A DNA stretch of 38,253 bases from JBDIBA01 sp039812705 (lineage in GTDB: Bacteria; Actinomycetota; Acidimicrobiia; Acidimicrobiales; JBBSGY01): NCBI GenBank assembly GCA_039812705.1, contig JBDIBA010000015.1, forward strand, positions 1 to 38,253. The letters are read 5' to 3'. Position 1 is the stretch's first letter, and the number at the start of each line of letters is the position of its first letter. A program made the position numbers and the translations under genes. Below, piece after piece: positions 1 through 8,011 of the stretch. The notes under the pieces are model-generated. The model did not search any database. It was not told the DNA's origin and saw only the letters and a list, made by a program, of their open reading frames with translations.

Positions 1-347
1 CCAGCGGTACTTAATCGATCAGAGGCGTAGGCAAACGCAAGCCACTCCGCATTAATCCGATGATCGGGCCGAGACCGGACTCCCTCCACGGTCAACCATT
101 CGCTGTCGCCAGACTTGAAGTAGCGCAGTGGCAGATCGCGACGCCGGCACTCCGTCTCGAACTGCGCCTGCGCCTTGCTCAGCCGATCAATCGACTCTCG
201 CCAAGCAGTTTGGCGATTTGTCCACATGGGCTGGCGAACCACCCGAGGTCGAAACACGATTGTGGGTACGACAGGCGACTGGGAAGAGGAGGTCTGGGGA
301 TCTGACGACTGAGAGGGGCGTACAAAACGGCGAAAGCGAGGCAACAT
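1..347 (-). CDS. Partial unrecognised protein, runs off the left edge
   Basis: An open reading frame on the minus strand starts with ATG at 345-347 and stays open to the window edge, giving about 115 codons of the N-terminal part. The first 40 residues are rich in Arg, Pro, Ser and Gln and look disordered. After a second Met (MWTNRQTAWRE) the composition becomes that of a folded, partly helical protein, with ETECRRRDLPLRYF, DSEWLTVEGVRSRP and NAEWLAFAYASDRL. I do not recognise the family. It is divergent from dop, with 36 bp between the two start codons. A TACTCT hexamer lies 8 nt before the ATG and could be its -10 box. It occupies the side where mpa/arc might be expected, but shows no AAA+ motifs. 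The internal Met could be the true start. Confidence 0.55.
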   Translation of the reverse strand, partial: MLPRFRRFVRPSQSSDPQTSSSQSPVVPTIVFRPRVVRQPMWTNRQTAWRESIDRLSKAQAQFETECRRRDLPLRYFKSGDSEWLTVEGVRSRPDHRINAEWLAFAYASDRLSTA

Positions 348-355
348 CGGCCGCG

Positions 356-361
356 AGAGTA
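356..361 (-). promoter_or_regulatory. Possible -10 box of the divergent left-edge gene
   Basis: On the minus strand TACTCT lies 8 nt before the ATG at 347. It fits the TANNNT pattern seen before several other genes here. No clear -35 box is visible. Confidence 0.3.
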
Positions 362-371
362 ACAGTCGCGA

Positions 372-377
372 TAGTTT
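372..377 (+). promoter_or_regulatory. -10 box of a leaderless dop promoter
   Basis: TAGTTT is followed by exactly 6 nt and then the dop ATG at 384. No Shine-Dalgarno sequence lies between, so transcription probably starts at the first base of the start codon. The same geometry recurs before six other genes in the window. Confidence 0.55.
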
Positions 378-383
378 GCGCTT

Positions 384-1865
384 ATGGCGATCGCCAAAAT
401 CTGCGGAATAGAAACCGAATACGGCATCGTGCAAAAAGGCACAGCCGAATCCAACCCAATCGTTGCGTCCTCAATTTTGGTCAACGCCTACGCAACATCG
501 GCATTTCGACGCATCAAATGGGACTTTGAAGACGAGAGCCCCGGCAACGACGCACGCGGCTTCCGACGCGATGGTGCCTTGCCGCCAGAAGTCGAAACCC
601 ACCTCGTCAACGCCGTGCTTACCAACGGGGCACGCTTTTACGTTGACCACGCTCACCCGGAATACTCGTCCCCCGAATGTGCAAATGCCTTAGAGGCCAC
701 GCTTTATGACCGCGCCGGCGAGCTTGTCCTTCGACGCGCAATGGACGCTGCGCGACAGTTGAGCGACGACGAAATCGTCATCTACAAAAACAACAGCGAC
801 GGCAAGTCCAATAGTTACGGCACTCACGAGAACTATCTGATGAGCAGGGATGTTCCGTTCAACCGAATTGCCGAGCAGGTAATGCCGTTTTTCATCACAC
901 GCCAGATCTATTGCGGTTCCGGCAAGGTCGGCACCGAGGCAGCGGGGCACAGCAAGGTTGATTTTCAGTTGACTCAGCGTGCCGACTTTTTTGAAGAAGA
1001 AGTCGGCCTAGAAACCACGCTGAAGCGCCCAATTGTCAACACCCGCGACGAGCCTCACGGCGATGCACGCAAGTACCGCAGGCTCCACGTCATCATCGGC
1101 GATGCAAACCTCAGCGAATTTTCGACGTTTCTAAAACTGGGAACCACCTCGATTGTTCTCTCGATGATTGAAGACGGCCACCTTGATGGCTTGGAGTTCA
1201 CGGTTGCCGCGCCCGTGCATGAGGTTCGCGAAGTCAGCTACGACACAACGCTCACTCGCGCAATCGAACTGCACAACGGCAAGCGCCTGACAGCGTTGCA
1301 AATGCAATGGGAATATCTCGACCGAGCGCGTAAGTGGGCAGACACCCAAGGGCTCGACACCGTGGGTGGTGATGAAGTCGGCCAGCAAATCCTCACGCAG
1401 TGGGAAGAAGTCCTCACCGCCCTGGAAACAGACGTCATGAGCCTGTCAAACAAGTTGGATTGGGTTGCCAAGTACAAGTTGTTCGACGCATACAGACAAC
1501 GCAACAACTTGAAGTGGGACAGCCCGCGCCTTGCGGCAATGGACCTCCAGTACAGCGACTTGCGGCCAGAAAAGTCTTTGTATCAGCGCCTTTCCATGCA
1601 GACACTGTGCAGCCAACAAGACGTTGAGCGCTCAGTCACCGAACCACCACGCAACACCAGGGCCTATTTTCGCGGCAAATGCCTTGAAAAGTGGGGGCCA
1701 TCGGTGTCGTCGGCAAACTGGGATTCCATGGTGTTCGACCTGGGTCAAGACCCTCTCCAGCGCATTCCAATGATGGATCCGCTAAAAGGAACGGCAGACA
1801 TGGTCGATGATCTTCTAGACAGTTGTGCAACGCCCCAAGATCTGATCAAAAAGCTGGGCGCTTGA
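384..1865 (+). CDS. dop: Pup deamidase/depupylase Dop
   Basis: Dop converts the C-terminal Gln of Pup to Glu so that PafA can ligate it, and it also removes Pup from substrates. The 493-residue length fits the family. The N-terminus CGIETEYGI is the nucleotide-binding strand shared by Dop and PafA. WDFEDESPGNDARGF at about 46-60 is the Dop loop, which PafA lacks, so this is Dop rather than a second ligase. The segment GARFYVDHAHPEYSSPEC places the catalytic Asp at D88. NNSDGKSNSYGTHENYL and NTRDEPHGDARKYRRLHVI are further active-site segments. A TAGTTT box sits 6 nt before the ATG. Pup follows after about 106 bp and ends in Gln, so Dop is needed here before ligation can occur. Confidence 0.95.
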   Translation: MAIAKICGIETEYGIVQKGTAESNPIVASSILVNAYATSAFRRIKWDFEDESPGNDARGFRRDGALPPEVETHLVNAVLTNGARFYVDHAHPEYSSPECANALEATLYDRAGELVLRRAMDAARQLSDDEIVIYKNNSDGKSNSYGTHENYLMSRDVPFNRIAEQVMPFFITRQIYCGSGKVGTEAAGHSKVDFQLTQRADFFEEEVGLETTLKRPIVNTRDEPHGDARKYRRLHVIIGDANLSEFSTFLKLGTTSIVLSMIEDGHLDGLEFTVAAPVHEVREVSYDTTLTRAIELHNGKRLTALQMQWEYLDRARKWADTQGLDTVGGDEVGQQILTQWEEVLTALETDVMSLSNKLDWVAKYKLFDAYRQRNNLKWDSPRLAAMDLQYSDLRPEKSLYQRLSMQTLCSQQDVERSVTEPPRNTRAYFRGKCLEKWGPSVSSANWDSMVFDLGQDPLQRIPMMDPLKGTADMVDDLLDSCATPQDLIKKLGA

Positions 1866-1971
1866 ACGCTGTTGGACTAAGCAGTAACCAGAGCAGTTCC
1901 GCGTTGCTACAACATCAAAAGCAACAAGGGTTGATCACGAATCAGACGACCAAGAGAGGAGGGTGATTCCA

Positions 1972-2169
1972 GTGACCGAACGGGAACAGATAAAGAAGCA
2001 AACCAAAGAGCGTGAAAACGAAGAGGTCGAAGATGTAGCACCGGCCTCAACGGAAAAGGGCGAAAAGCTCAAAGACGAAATGGATGACCTTCTCGACGAG
2101 ATCGATGAGGTTCTCGAGGAAAATGCGGCGGACTTCGTCAAGTCCTACGTCCAAAAGGGCGGCCAGTAA
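1972..2169 (+). CDS. pup: Prokaryotic ubiquitin-like protein Pup
   Basis: Pup is the small disordered tag attached by PafA to lysines of proteins destined for the proteasome. The protein ends in VKSYVQKGGQ; the terminal GGQ form must be deamidated by Dop. The core DDLLDEIDEVLEENAADF is the coiled-coil segment that binds the Mpa/ARC coiled coils. The frame is also open from a GTG at 1963, but the AGGAGG at 1957-1962 would then abut the start codon. The GTG at 1972 has a 9-nt spacing and gives 65 residues, the usual Pup length, so I chose it. The N-terminus is highly charged, as in other Pups. It lies between dop and prcB; two hairpins separate it from prcB. Confidence 0.95.
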   Translation: MTEREQIKKQTKERENEEVEDVAPASTEKGEKLKDEMDDLLDEIDEVLEENAADFVKSYVQKGGQ

Positions 2170-2177
2170 CACATCAA

Positions 2178-2197
2178 GTGGGGGAACCAACCCCCAC
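2178..2197 (+). terminator. Strong hairpin between pup and prcB (attenuator or processing site)
   Basis: GTGGGGG at 2178-2184 pairs perfectly with CCCCCAC at 2191-2197 across the 6-nt loop AACCAA. No T-run follows, so it is not a classical intrinsic terminator. It could lower read-through into prcB or protect the pup transcript 3' end. The structure is directly visible; the role is inference. Confidence 0.5.
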
Positions 2198-2204
2198 ATC
2201 AGGG

Positions 2205-2221
2205 CACCCTTAGCTAGGGTG
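2205..2221 (+). promoter_or_regulatory. Second hairpin overlapping a possible prcB -10 box
   Basis: CACCCT at 2205-2210 pairs with AGGGTG at 2216-2221 across a 5-nt loop. The right arm overlaps TAGGGT (2215-2220), which is 8 nt before the prcB ATG and fits the -10 pattern of the window. The AGGG could instead act as a weak ribosome-binding site hidden in the stem. Either reading would let prcB be controlled apart from pup. Confidence 0.35.
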
Positions 2222-2228
2222 AAGCCCG

Positions 2229-3032
2229 ATGCACTTGCCAATGTTTTCTCCGCACGACAGCCCAGGGTCAAACTTCTCTGAGCTGCTCCGCCGCGTCGGC
2301 CTCAACCAAAACGACGTCATGGCGTCCAAGGCAGACGCCGACGCGCTCAACGCGCCGCACGCCACAACGATCATTGCCATCAACTATGCAGACGGTGTGA
2401 TGATGGCCAGCGACCGCCGCGCCACCCGAGGTCACCAGATCTCAGACCGCACCATCGAAAAGGTGCACCCGGCTGACAAATACTCCGGCATCTCGATCTC
2501 CGGCTCTGCGGCTTTTGGCATGGAAATGATCCGTGCGTTCCAGCTGAACCTGGAGCATTACGAAAAAATCGAGGGCAAACACCTCTCCATGGAAGGTAAG
2601 GCCAACCAGCTAACCGGCATGATCCGCGGCAACCTTTCCATGGCATTGCAGGGCTTTGTGGTGGCGCCCATCTTTGCGGGTTACGACCTGAACAAGCACA
2701 CTGGCCGCATCTTTGCCTACGACGTATTGGGCGGACGCTCCGAAAAAAGCGATTTCCACGCCGACGGTTCGGGCAGCGGGGTAGCGGGCCCAATTCTCAA
2801 GATTGGTTGGAAGCCCGGCATGGCACTCGAAGAAACCATCGAACTCGGTGTCTCATCGCTCTACGAAGCAGCAGACGACGACGCCGCAACGGGTGGACCC
2901 GACGTTGTTCGCGGCATCTACCCAATGGTTGCAACCATCACATCAGAGGGCTACAAGCGTGTGCCTGACCAACAAGTTGCAGAGCGCTTCGCTGCATTGA
3001 TCGCTCGCAAGAGAGAGGCTGGCCAACAATGA
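2229..3032 (+). CDS. prcB: Proteasome beta subunit PrcB
   Basis: This is the catalytic subunit of the 20S proteasome core. The 267 residues comprise a propeptide of about 45 residues and a mature chain starting at T46 in APHA-TTIIAINY. T46 is the catalytic N-terminal Thr released by self-cleavage. The residue before it is Ala, where mycobacterial PrcB has Gly. SDRRATRGHQIS holds the conserved Asp, and RTIEKVHP the conserved Lys, of the active site. GSGSGVAGP and AADDDAATGGPDVVRGIYP are conserved mature-domain segments. The ATG at 2229 is chosen; a Met at codon 5 is an alternative. The stop overlaps the prcA start by 4 nt (ATGA), which suggests coupled translation of the two subunits. Confidence 0.95.
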   Translation: MHLPMFSPHDSPGSNFSELLRRVGLNQNDVMASKADADALNAPHATTIIAINYADGVMMASDRRATRGHQISDRTIEKVHPADKYSGISISGSAAFGMEMIRAFQLNLEHYEKIEGKHLSMEGKANQLTGMIRGNLSMALQGFVVAPIFAGYDLNKHTGRIFAYDVLGGRSEKSDFHADGSGSGVAGPILKIGWKPGMALEETIELGVSSLYEAADDDAATGGPDVVRGIYPMVATITSEGYKRVPDQQVAERFAALIARKREAGQQ

Positions 3033-3703
3033 GCATGCCGTTCTACGTAGCACCTGAACAGGTGATGAAGGACAAGGCGGACTACGCACGCAAGGGCATC
3101 GCGCGCGGTCGCGCGCTGATTGCAACGGTTTACGCCGACGGCATCTTGCTGTGCGCCCAAAACCATTCACGCACTCTTCACAAGGTCAACGAGATTTATG
3201 ACCGCATTGCTTTTGCGGGCGTTGGAAAGTTCAACGAATACGACCAACTGCGCCAGGCAGGTGTTCGCCACGCCGACATCAAGGGCTATCAATACAGCCG
3301 CGAAGACGTCGATGCTCGTTCGCTGGCCAACGCTTACGCGCAATCCATTGGTCACGCGTTCACCGACAACATGAAGCCACTCGAAATCGAGATTCTTGTT
3401 GCCGAACTCGGCCTTGAAGCCGGCCAAGACCAGATCTACCGCGTTCTCTACGACGGCACGGTCATGGACGAGTCCCGTTTCTGCGTGCTTGGCGGTGAAT
3501 CCGAGGAGATTGCCGAGCGCATGGAAGATGGTTGGGCGCCGACAATGGACCGCGCAGCGTCTCTGGCCAAGTGCGTAGCCGCGCTCGACGACGAAGGCGA
3601 TCTGACCCCGGAAAGTGTTGAGGCCGCGGTGCTTGACAGGACTCAAGGACGTCGAGCGTTTCGCCGCATCACAACCGACGAAATCCGCACAGCGCTTTCT
3701 TGA
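3029..3703 (+). CDS. prcA: Proteasome alpha subunit PrcA
   Basis: PrcA forms the outer rings and gate of the 20S core and docks the ATPase. The 224-residue protein begins MSMPFYVAPEQVMKDKADYARKGIARGRALIATVY. This is the typical alpha-subunit N-terminal helix, with the RKGIARGR segment that is part of the ATPase-docking surface. It has no N-terminal catalytic Thr, as expected. The mid segment YDRIAFAGVGKFNEYDQLRQAGVRHAD matches the family. The start overlaps the prcB stop. A long perfect inverted repeat downstream probably ends the transcript. Confidence 0.94.
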   Translation: MSMPFYVAPEQVMKDKADYARKGIARGRALIATVYADGILLCAQNHSRTLHKVNEIYDRIAFAGVGKFNEYDQLRQAGVRHADIKGYQYSREDVDARSLANAYAQSIGHAFTDNMKPLEIEILVAELGLEAGQDQIYRVLYDGTVMDESRFCVLGGESEEIAERMEDGWAPTMDRAASLAKCVAALDDEGDLTPESVEAAVLDRTQGRRAFRRITTDEIRTALS

Positions 3704-3744
3704 TCTGCCCTTAAGCAAGGCGCCTTTCAACCGCAGGCACTTCC

Positions 3745-3778
3745 AGTAACCGCACCGGATTGCTTCTGTGCGGTTACT
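3745..3778 (+). terminator. Perfect inverted repeat after prcA, terminator-like
   Basis: AGTAACCGCAC (3745-3755) is repeated in inverse as GTGCGGTTACT (3768-3778) with a 12-nt loop. This 11-bp stem lies 42 bp after the prcA stop. Only a short AT-rich stretch follows, not a T-run. It likely separates the proteasome unit from the ABC-F gene. An operator for the ABC-F gene is the alternative. Confidence 0.5.
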
Positions 3779-3885
3779 ATTAGAGGTAATGCGCTGAGAA
3801 CCGAACCACCGACTTCCAGGCATCCTCCGCACTTCAACCGCGGAAAGACGATGCCGTTCGTTTCGTTGCTTCTTGAAAGGTTCTC

Positions 3886-5514
3886 GTGCAAACCCAAGCC
3901 CCAACTAATTCGGTGTTGCTAACCGATGTTTCTTTTTCTCATGGACCGCTAGCCGTTCTAGTTGATGTCAATCTGACACTCACCTCGAATTCTCGCTTGG
4001 GAGTTCTTGGACGAAACGGCAGCGGCAAATCAACCCTTTTTAAGCTGCTAGCAAGGCAGCTCTTGGCTAGTTCAGGTCGCGTCGAATACGCACCACAAGA
4101 CACCCTGGTGGGCTTGCTTCGTCAAGAACACGTCCGAACAGACGAAACGGTCGACAGCTATCTCCGCAGACGGGCCGGAGTTCTCGACGCAGAACGCGAG
4201 TTAGATGCTGCTTCATCACAGTTGGTATCTGACACCTCGTCGGCTGCTAACGAGCGTTACGACAGAGCGCTCGCGAGGTTTGTCGCTATCGGCGTTGCAG
4301 ATTTCGAATCGCGATTGGACCAAGCAATGGAAGAGTTCGGGCTTTCTAAGCGGGTTCGCACTACTTCGATCAAAGCGCTCTCTGGCGGTGAGCTAGCAAA
4401 AGTAAATCTCGCCTCGATGATCATTTCCAGATTCGACTTACTTCTGCTGGATGAGCCCACGAACGATCTGGATTTTGCAGGACTTGAGCGCCTTGAGCGC
4501 TTTGTCCACGAAACCAATTGTGGAATGGCTCTCATTTCGCACGACCGCGCGTTTCTTCGTCGCACGACAAGGTCCATTGCAGAGATCGACGCACACAGTC
4601 ACCAGCTGCTTCTTTTCAACGGTGGTTACGAGTCATACCTACAGGAACGCGAAGTTGCTCATCAGCACGCAGTCACTCGTTACGAGCAGTACCAACAAAA
4701 GCGCGGCGAACTGCAAGACCGCATCCAGCAACAACGAGAATGGTCTTATCGCGGTGTTGCTCGAGCAACGAAGTCCGACGAGCAAGACAAGTTCATTCGC
4801 CATCACAACATTTCAATGGGCGAAAAACAAGCAGCAAAAGCAAGCGCGGCAGAAAAGGCCTTGAGTCGCCTCGACGCTGTTGAAAAGCCGTTTGAACCTT
4901 GGCGCCTGCGGCTCAGCTTTGGCGCGTCAGAACGTAGCGGCGAGGTCGTTTTCGAACTGCGAGATGTCGTTTTCAAGCGAGGAGCGTTCACGGTTGGACC
5001 GATCAGCGAATCGATCCATTTTGGTGAGCGCATTGGGATAGTGGGTGCAAACGGCACGGGGAAGTCGACCGTTGTGGCAGCAATGTTGGGACAAATTGAA
5101 CCCGTCGATGGAGTTCTGCGGAGAGGGTCAAGCGTCGTAATTGGAACCCTCGACCAAGCAAGAGCGACATTCAATCAAGACGCTTCGCTGATCGACGCAT
5201 TCACGAGGACAACTTCGTTCACAAATACCGAAGCACGAAAGCTCCTAGCCAAGTTCGATCTTGACGCCGAACTTGTACAACATGGCTGCTCTCAACTGAC
5301 CTCGGGCGAACAGACGAGGGCCACAATGGCCCTACTTATGGCGCAAAAGACAAATTGTCTGATTCTCGATGAGCCAACCAATCACTTAGACCTGGAAGCC
5401 ACCGAGCAGTTAGAGGCCGCATTGGATTCCTTCGCCGGCACAGTGATCGTGATCTCTCACGATCGTGAGTTTCTCAAGTCCGTTCGCCTAGACCGCCAGC
5501 TCAGACTCGGCTGA
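3886..5514 (+). CDS. ABC-F family ATPase (ribosome-associated)
   Basis: This is a 542-residue protein with two ABC ATPase domains and no membrane segment, so it belongs to the ABC-F class. These proteins act on the ribosomal E site in translation control or antibiotic protection. Domain 1 has GRNGSGKST at 42-50, LSGGE at 165-169, and LLLLDEPTNDLD from 185. The charged linker (about 245-345, rich in Gln, Arg, Glu) is the P-site tRNA interaction segment of the class. Domain 2 has GANGTGKST at 387-395, LTSGE at 471-475 and DEPTNHLD near 495-502. The GTG start follows GAAAGG. It splits the proteasome locus between prcA and pafA, and its codon use appears less GC-biased (many TCA, TCT, CTA, AGA), which hints at acquisition. 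Whether it gives resistance or is a housekeeping factor cannot be told from sequence alone. Confidence 0.88.
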   Translation: MQTQAPTNSVLLTDVSFSHGPLAVLVDVNLTLTSNSRLGVLGRNGSGKSTLFKLLARQLLASSGRVEYAPQDTLVGLLRQEHVRTDETVDSYLRRRAGVLDAERELDAASSQLVSDTSSAANERYDRALARFVAIGVADFESRLDQAMEEFGLSKRVRTTSIKALSGGELAKVNLASMIISRFDLLLLDEPTNDLDFAGLERLERFVHETNCGMALISHDRAFLRRTTRSIAEIDAHSHQLLLFNGGYESYLQEREVAHQHAVTRYEQYQQKRGELQDRIQQQREWSYRGVARATKSDEQDKFIRHHNISMGEKQAAKASAAEKALSRLDAVEKPFEPWRLRLSFGASERSGEVVFELRDVVFKRGAFTVGPISESIHFGERIGIVGANGTGKSTVVAAMLGQIEPVDGVLRRGSSVVIGTLDQARATFNQDASLIDAFTRTTSFTNTEARKLLAKFDLDAELVQHGCSQLTSGEQTRATMALLMAQKTNCLILDEPTNHLDLEATEQLEAALDSFAGTVIVISHDREFLKSVRLDRQLRLG

Positions 5515-5555
5515 AGGATTCTCGCGGATTCCCATAGCAAGGACTGCCAAGCCGG

Positions 5556-5561
5556 TAGCGT
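5556..5561 (+). promoter_or_regulatory. -10 box of a leaderless pafA promoter
   Basis: TAGCGT is followed by 6 nt and then the pafA GTG at 5568, with no Shine-Dalgarno sequence. This gives pafA its own promoter downstream of the ABC-F gene. Confidence 0.5.
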
Positions 5562-5567
5562 TCAGGC

Positions 5568-6926
5568 GTGCAACGTCGGATTTACGGTCTTGAAAACGAA
5601 TATGGGGTCACCTGCACCCTCAAAGGGCAGCGCAGGCTCAGCCCAGACGAGGTTGCGCGCTATCTCTTTCGACGCGTAGTCAGCTGGGGCCGTTCTTCAA
5701 ACGTCTTCCTTGAAAATGGCGCCCGCTTGTACCTCGACGTTGGCAGCCACCCCGAATACGCAACGCCAGAGTGCGATGATCCAACCGATCTTGTTGCGCA
5801 CGACAAGGCGGGCGAACGCATTCTCGAGGGCCTGGTTGCCTCGGCCGATGAACGTCTTGCCGAAGAAGGCATCAGGGGAGTCGTCTATCTCTTCAAAAAC
5901 AACACCGACTCCGCCGGCAACTCCTATGGGTGTCATGAGAACTACCTGACAAGTCGCGATGACGAAATCGGTGAATACAACGAACACCTCATCCCTTACT
6001 TTGTGACGCGACAGATCTGGGCGGGCGCGGGCAAGGTCCTGCAGACCGCACGCGGGGCCAGCTATTGCCTCAGTCAACGCGCAGAACACATTTGGGAAGG
6101 CGTGTCGTCGGCCACCACACGCAGCCGTCCGATCATCAACACTCGCGATGAGCCTCACGCAGACGCAGAGAAATACCGCCGTCTGCACGTCATCGTCGGC
6201 GACTCCAACATGAGCGAGTACGCCACCTTTCTCAAGGTTGCAGCGACCGGAATAGTGCTACGGATGCTCGAAGAACCCGGCGTCAAGCTAAAGGACTTCA
6301 CACTCGAAAACCCCGTGCGTAGCATTCGCGACATCAGCGCAGACCTGACTTGCAAGAAAAACATCGTGCTTGCAAACGGCAAAGAGATCAGCGCACTTGA
6401 TATGCAAAGCGAATACCTGGAACGCGCGCTTGAGTTTTCAGACAAGATCGGTCTCAACAAGACCGAAACCAAGGCGCTCAAGATGTGGGAACACGTCATC
6501 ACGACACTGAAAGACGACCCATTCAAACTCGACCGCGAACTTGATTGGGTGATCAAGCACAAACTCATCGAGTCCTATCGCAAGCGCAACGACTACGAAT
6601 TGTCGAGCCCCGAAGTTGCGCTGTTAGACCTGCAGTATCACGACATCAATCGCGATCGTTCGCTGTTCTACAAGATGCAGGCAAAGAACATGGTTGAACG
6701 CGTGGTCGACGATGCGGCCATTGAAAGCGCGATGGACAACGCTCCGGCGCGCACCCGTGCAAACTTGCGCGGCGCGTTCATCAAGGCAGCCAAGGCCAAG
6801 CGTCGCGACTTCACCGTTGACTGGGTTCACCTAAAGGTCAACGACAACGCGCAGCGCACTGTCTTGTGCAAGGACCCCTTCAAGGCCAAGGACGAGCGAG
6901 TTTCCAAACTCATTGAGTCCCTCTAG
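5568..6926 (+). CDS. pafA: Pup ligase PafA
   Basis: PafA forms the isopeptide bond between the C-terminal Glu of deamidated Pup and substrate lysines, using ATP. The 452 residues begin MQRRIYGLENEYGVTCT, followed by RRLSPDEVARYLFRRVVSWG. GARLYLDVGSHPEYATPEC contains the catalytic Asp, D57. There is no Dop loop between the first strand and this segment. KNNTDSAGNSYGCHENYL, RAEHIWEGVSSATTRSRP and NTRDEPHADAEKYRRLHV are ligase-type active-site segments. The C-terminal FTVDWVHLKVNDNAQRTVLCKDPF matches the PafA C-terminal domain. The GTG start agrees with the family N-terminus. DUF3866, pafB and pafC follow on the same strand within a few bases. Confidence 0.95.
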   Translation: MQRRIYGLENEYGVTCTLKGQRRLSPDEVARYLFRRVVSWGRSSNVFLENGARLYLDVGSHPEYATPECDDPTDLVAHDKAGERILEGLVASADERLAEEGIRGVVYLFKNNTDSAGNSYGCHENYLTSRDDEIGEYNEHLIPYFVTRQIWAGAGKVLQTARGASYCLSQRAEHIWEGVSSATTRSRPIINTRDEPHADAEKYRRLHVIVGDSNMSEYATFLKVAATGIVLRMLEEPGVKLKDFTLENPVRSIRDISADLTCKKNIVLANGKEISALDMQSEYLERALEFSDKIGLNKTETKALKMWEHVITTLKDDPFKLDRELDWVIKHKLIESYRKRNDYELSSPEVALLDLQYHDINRDRSLFYKMQAKNMVERVVDDAAIESAMDNAPARTRANLRGAFIKAAKAKRRDFTVDWVHLKVNDNAQRTVLCKDPFKAKDERVSKLIESL

Positions 6927-6931
6927 ATGCA

Positions 6932-8011
6932 ATGACGACCTATCTAGAAGCAACAGTGGTCGAGATAACCGACGAGCGTCGCGGACTTCAGAAACTCCTT
7001 GTGCGACGAAACAACGGCGACCAAGAACCAGAGCGTGCTTATGCGTTGACAGATCTTGTAGGAAACATCGACAAGGGTGACCAAGTTGTCGTGAACACAA
7101 CAGCTGTCGACCTGGACCTTGGAACCGGCGGCTGGCACTTTGTTTCCAGCAATCTGTCGCAACCCGAGGTGCACACCCAGCGTCAAGGCCACATTCTCAA
7201 ACTTCGCTACACACCAATGCAGTCCGACTTGGGTGCATACGAGGAACACGACAATCGCACTCGACTCGATTCGCTCGACAACACGCCCGTCATTGCATGT
7301 TTTTTACACAGTCAGATTGCACCGGCTGTCGTTGCAACCAAGGCAGTCAGTCCATCACTCAAGGTCGCCTACGTGATGACGGATTCTGCAAGCCTGGCGT
7401 ATCCAATTTCAGATCTTGCACACGAACTGCAACATATTGGGCTGATCGACGTTTCCATTACGGCCGGCCAAGCCTTTGGTGCAGATCATGAAACTGTCAA
7501 CGTGACTTCCGGCGTACTTGCCGCGAAGTCTCTCGGCGCAGACATAGTCGTCGTTGCACCTGGCCCGGGCGTTGTTGGCACTTCAACTAAGTACGGCTTT
7601 GGTTCACTTGAAATGGCGGGGCACTTGCAAAGCATTCATCACATCGGCGGCCAAGCAATTTTTTGCGCCCGCTATTCCGGCGCAGACCCAAGGCAACGCC
7701 ATCGCGGAATCAGTCACCACACAAGAACCGTCCTGGAAATGACGGCGGTTCCAACCACCGTTGCTTTCCCGGCAAACATCGAGCCGAGTGTCGACTTGGC
7801 ACTGCCGAAACAACACCGCGTTGCACGCGTTGATGTTTTCAACGTGGCAGACCTGATGGAAACTCACGGACTGAACGTCACAACAATGAATCGCAACACA
7901 GCAACGGACCCAGCATTTTTCGATGTGTCGGCGTCGGCGGGCGTGTTGGCTGCCCAGCTCGCTGACAAATCGATCAGCAGTAGTTCGCCAAGCACCGGAG
8001 GCGTCCAATGA
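6932..8011 (+). CDS. DUF3866 family protein
   Basis: This 359-residue protein matches what I know of the DUF3866 family, which has no established function. It has an N-terminal beta-rich region (about 1-95) and a larger alpha/beta part. A Gly-rich run VVAPGPGVVGTSTKYGFGSLEMAGHL near 210-235 is the most conserved-looking segment. It is followed by a His/Arg-rich stretch (DPRQRHRGISHHTRTVLEM) that could bind a nucleotide or metal. No signal peptide or membrane segment is seen. It starts 5 bp after pafA and overlaps pafB by 4 nt (ATGA), so it is cotranscribed with the pupylation genes. A role in that pathway is only suggested by context. Confidence 0.8.
   Translation: MTTYLEATVVEITDERRGLQKLLVRRNNGDQEPERAYALTDLVGNIDKGDQVVVNTTAVDLDLGTGGWHFVSSNLSQPEVHTQRQGHILKLRYTPMQSDLGAYEEHDNRTRLDSLDNTPVIACFLHSQIAPAVVATKAVSPSLKVAYVMTDSASLAYPISDLAHELQHIGLIDVSITAGQAFGADHETVNVTSGVLAAKSLGADIVVVAPGPGVVGTSTKYGFGSLEMAGHLQSIHHIGGQAIFCARYSGADPRQRHRGISHHTRTVLEMTAVPTTVAFPANIEPSVDLALPKQHRVARVDVFNVADLMETHGLNVTTMNRNTATDPAFFDVSASAGVLAAQLADKSISSSSPSTGGVQ

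Noticed and set aside
3167..3904. 245-codon minus-strand frame over prcA
   Set aside because: It is antisense to prcA, which is certain, and runs through the prcA-ABC-F gap; the product shows no motif or plausible ribosome-binding site.
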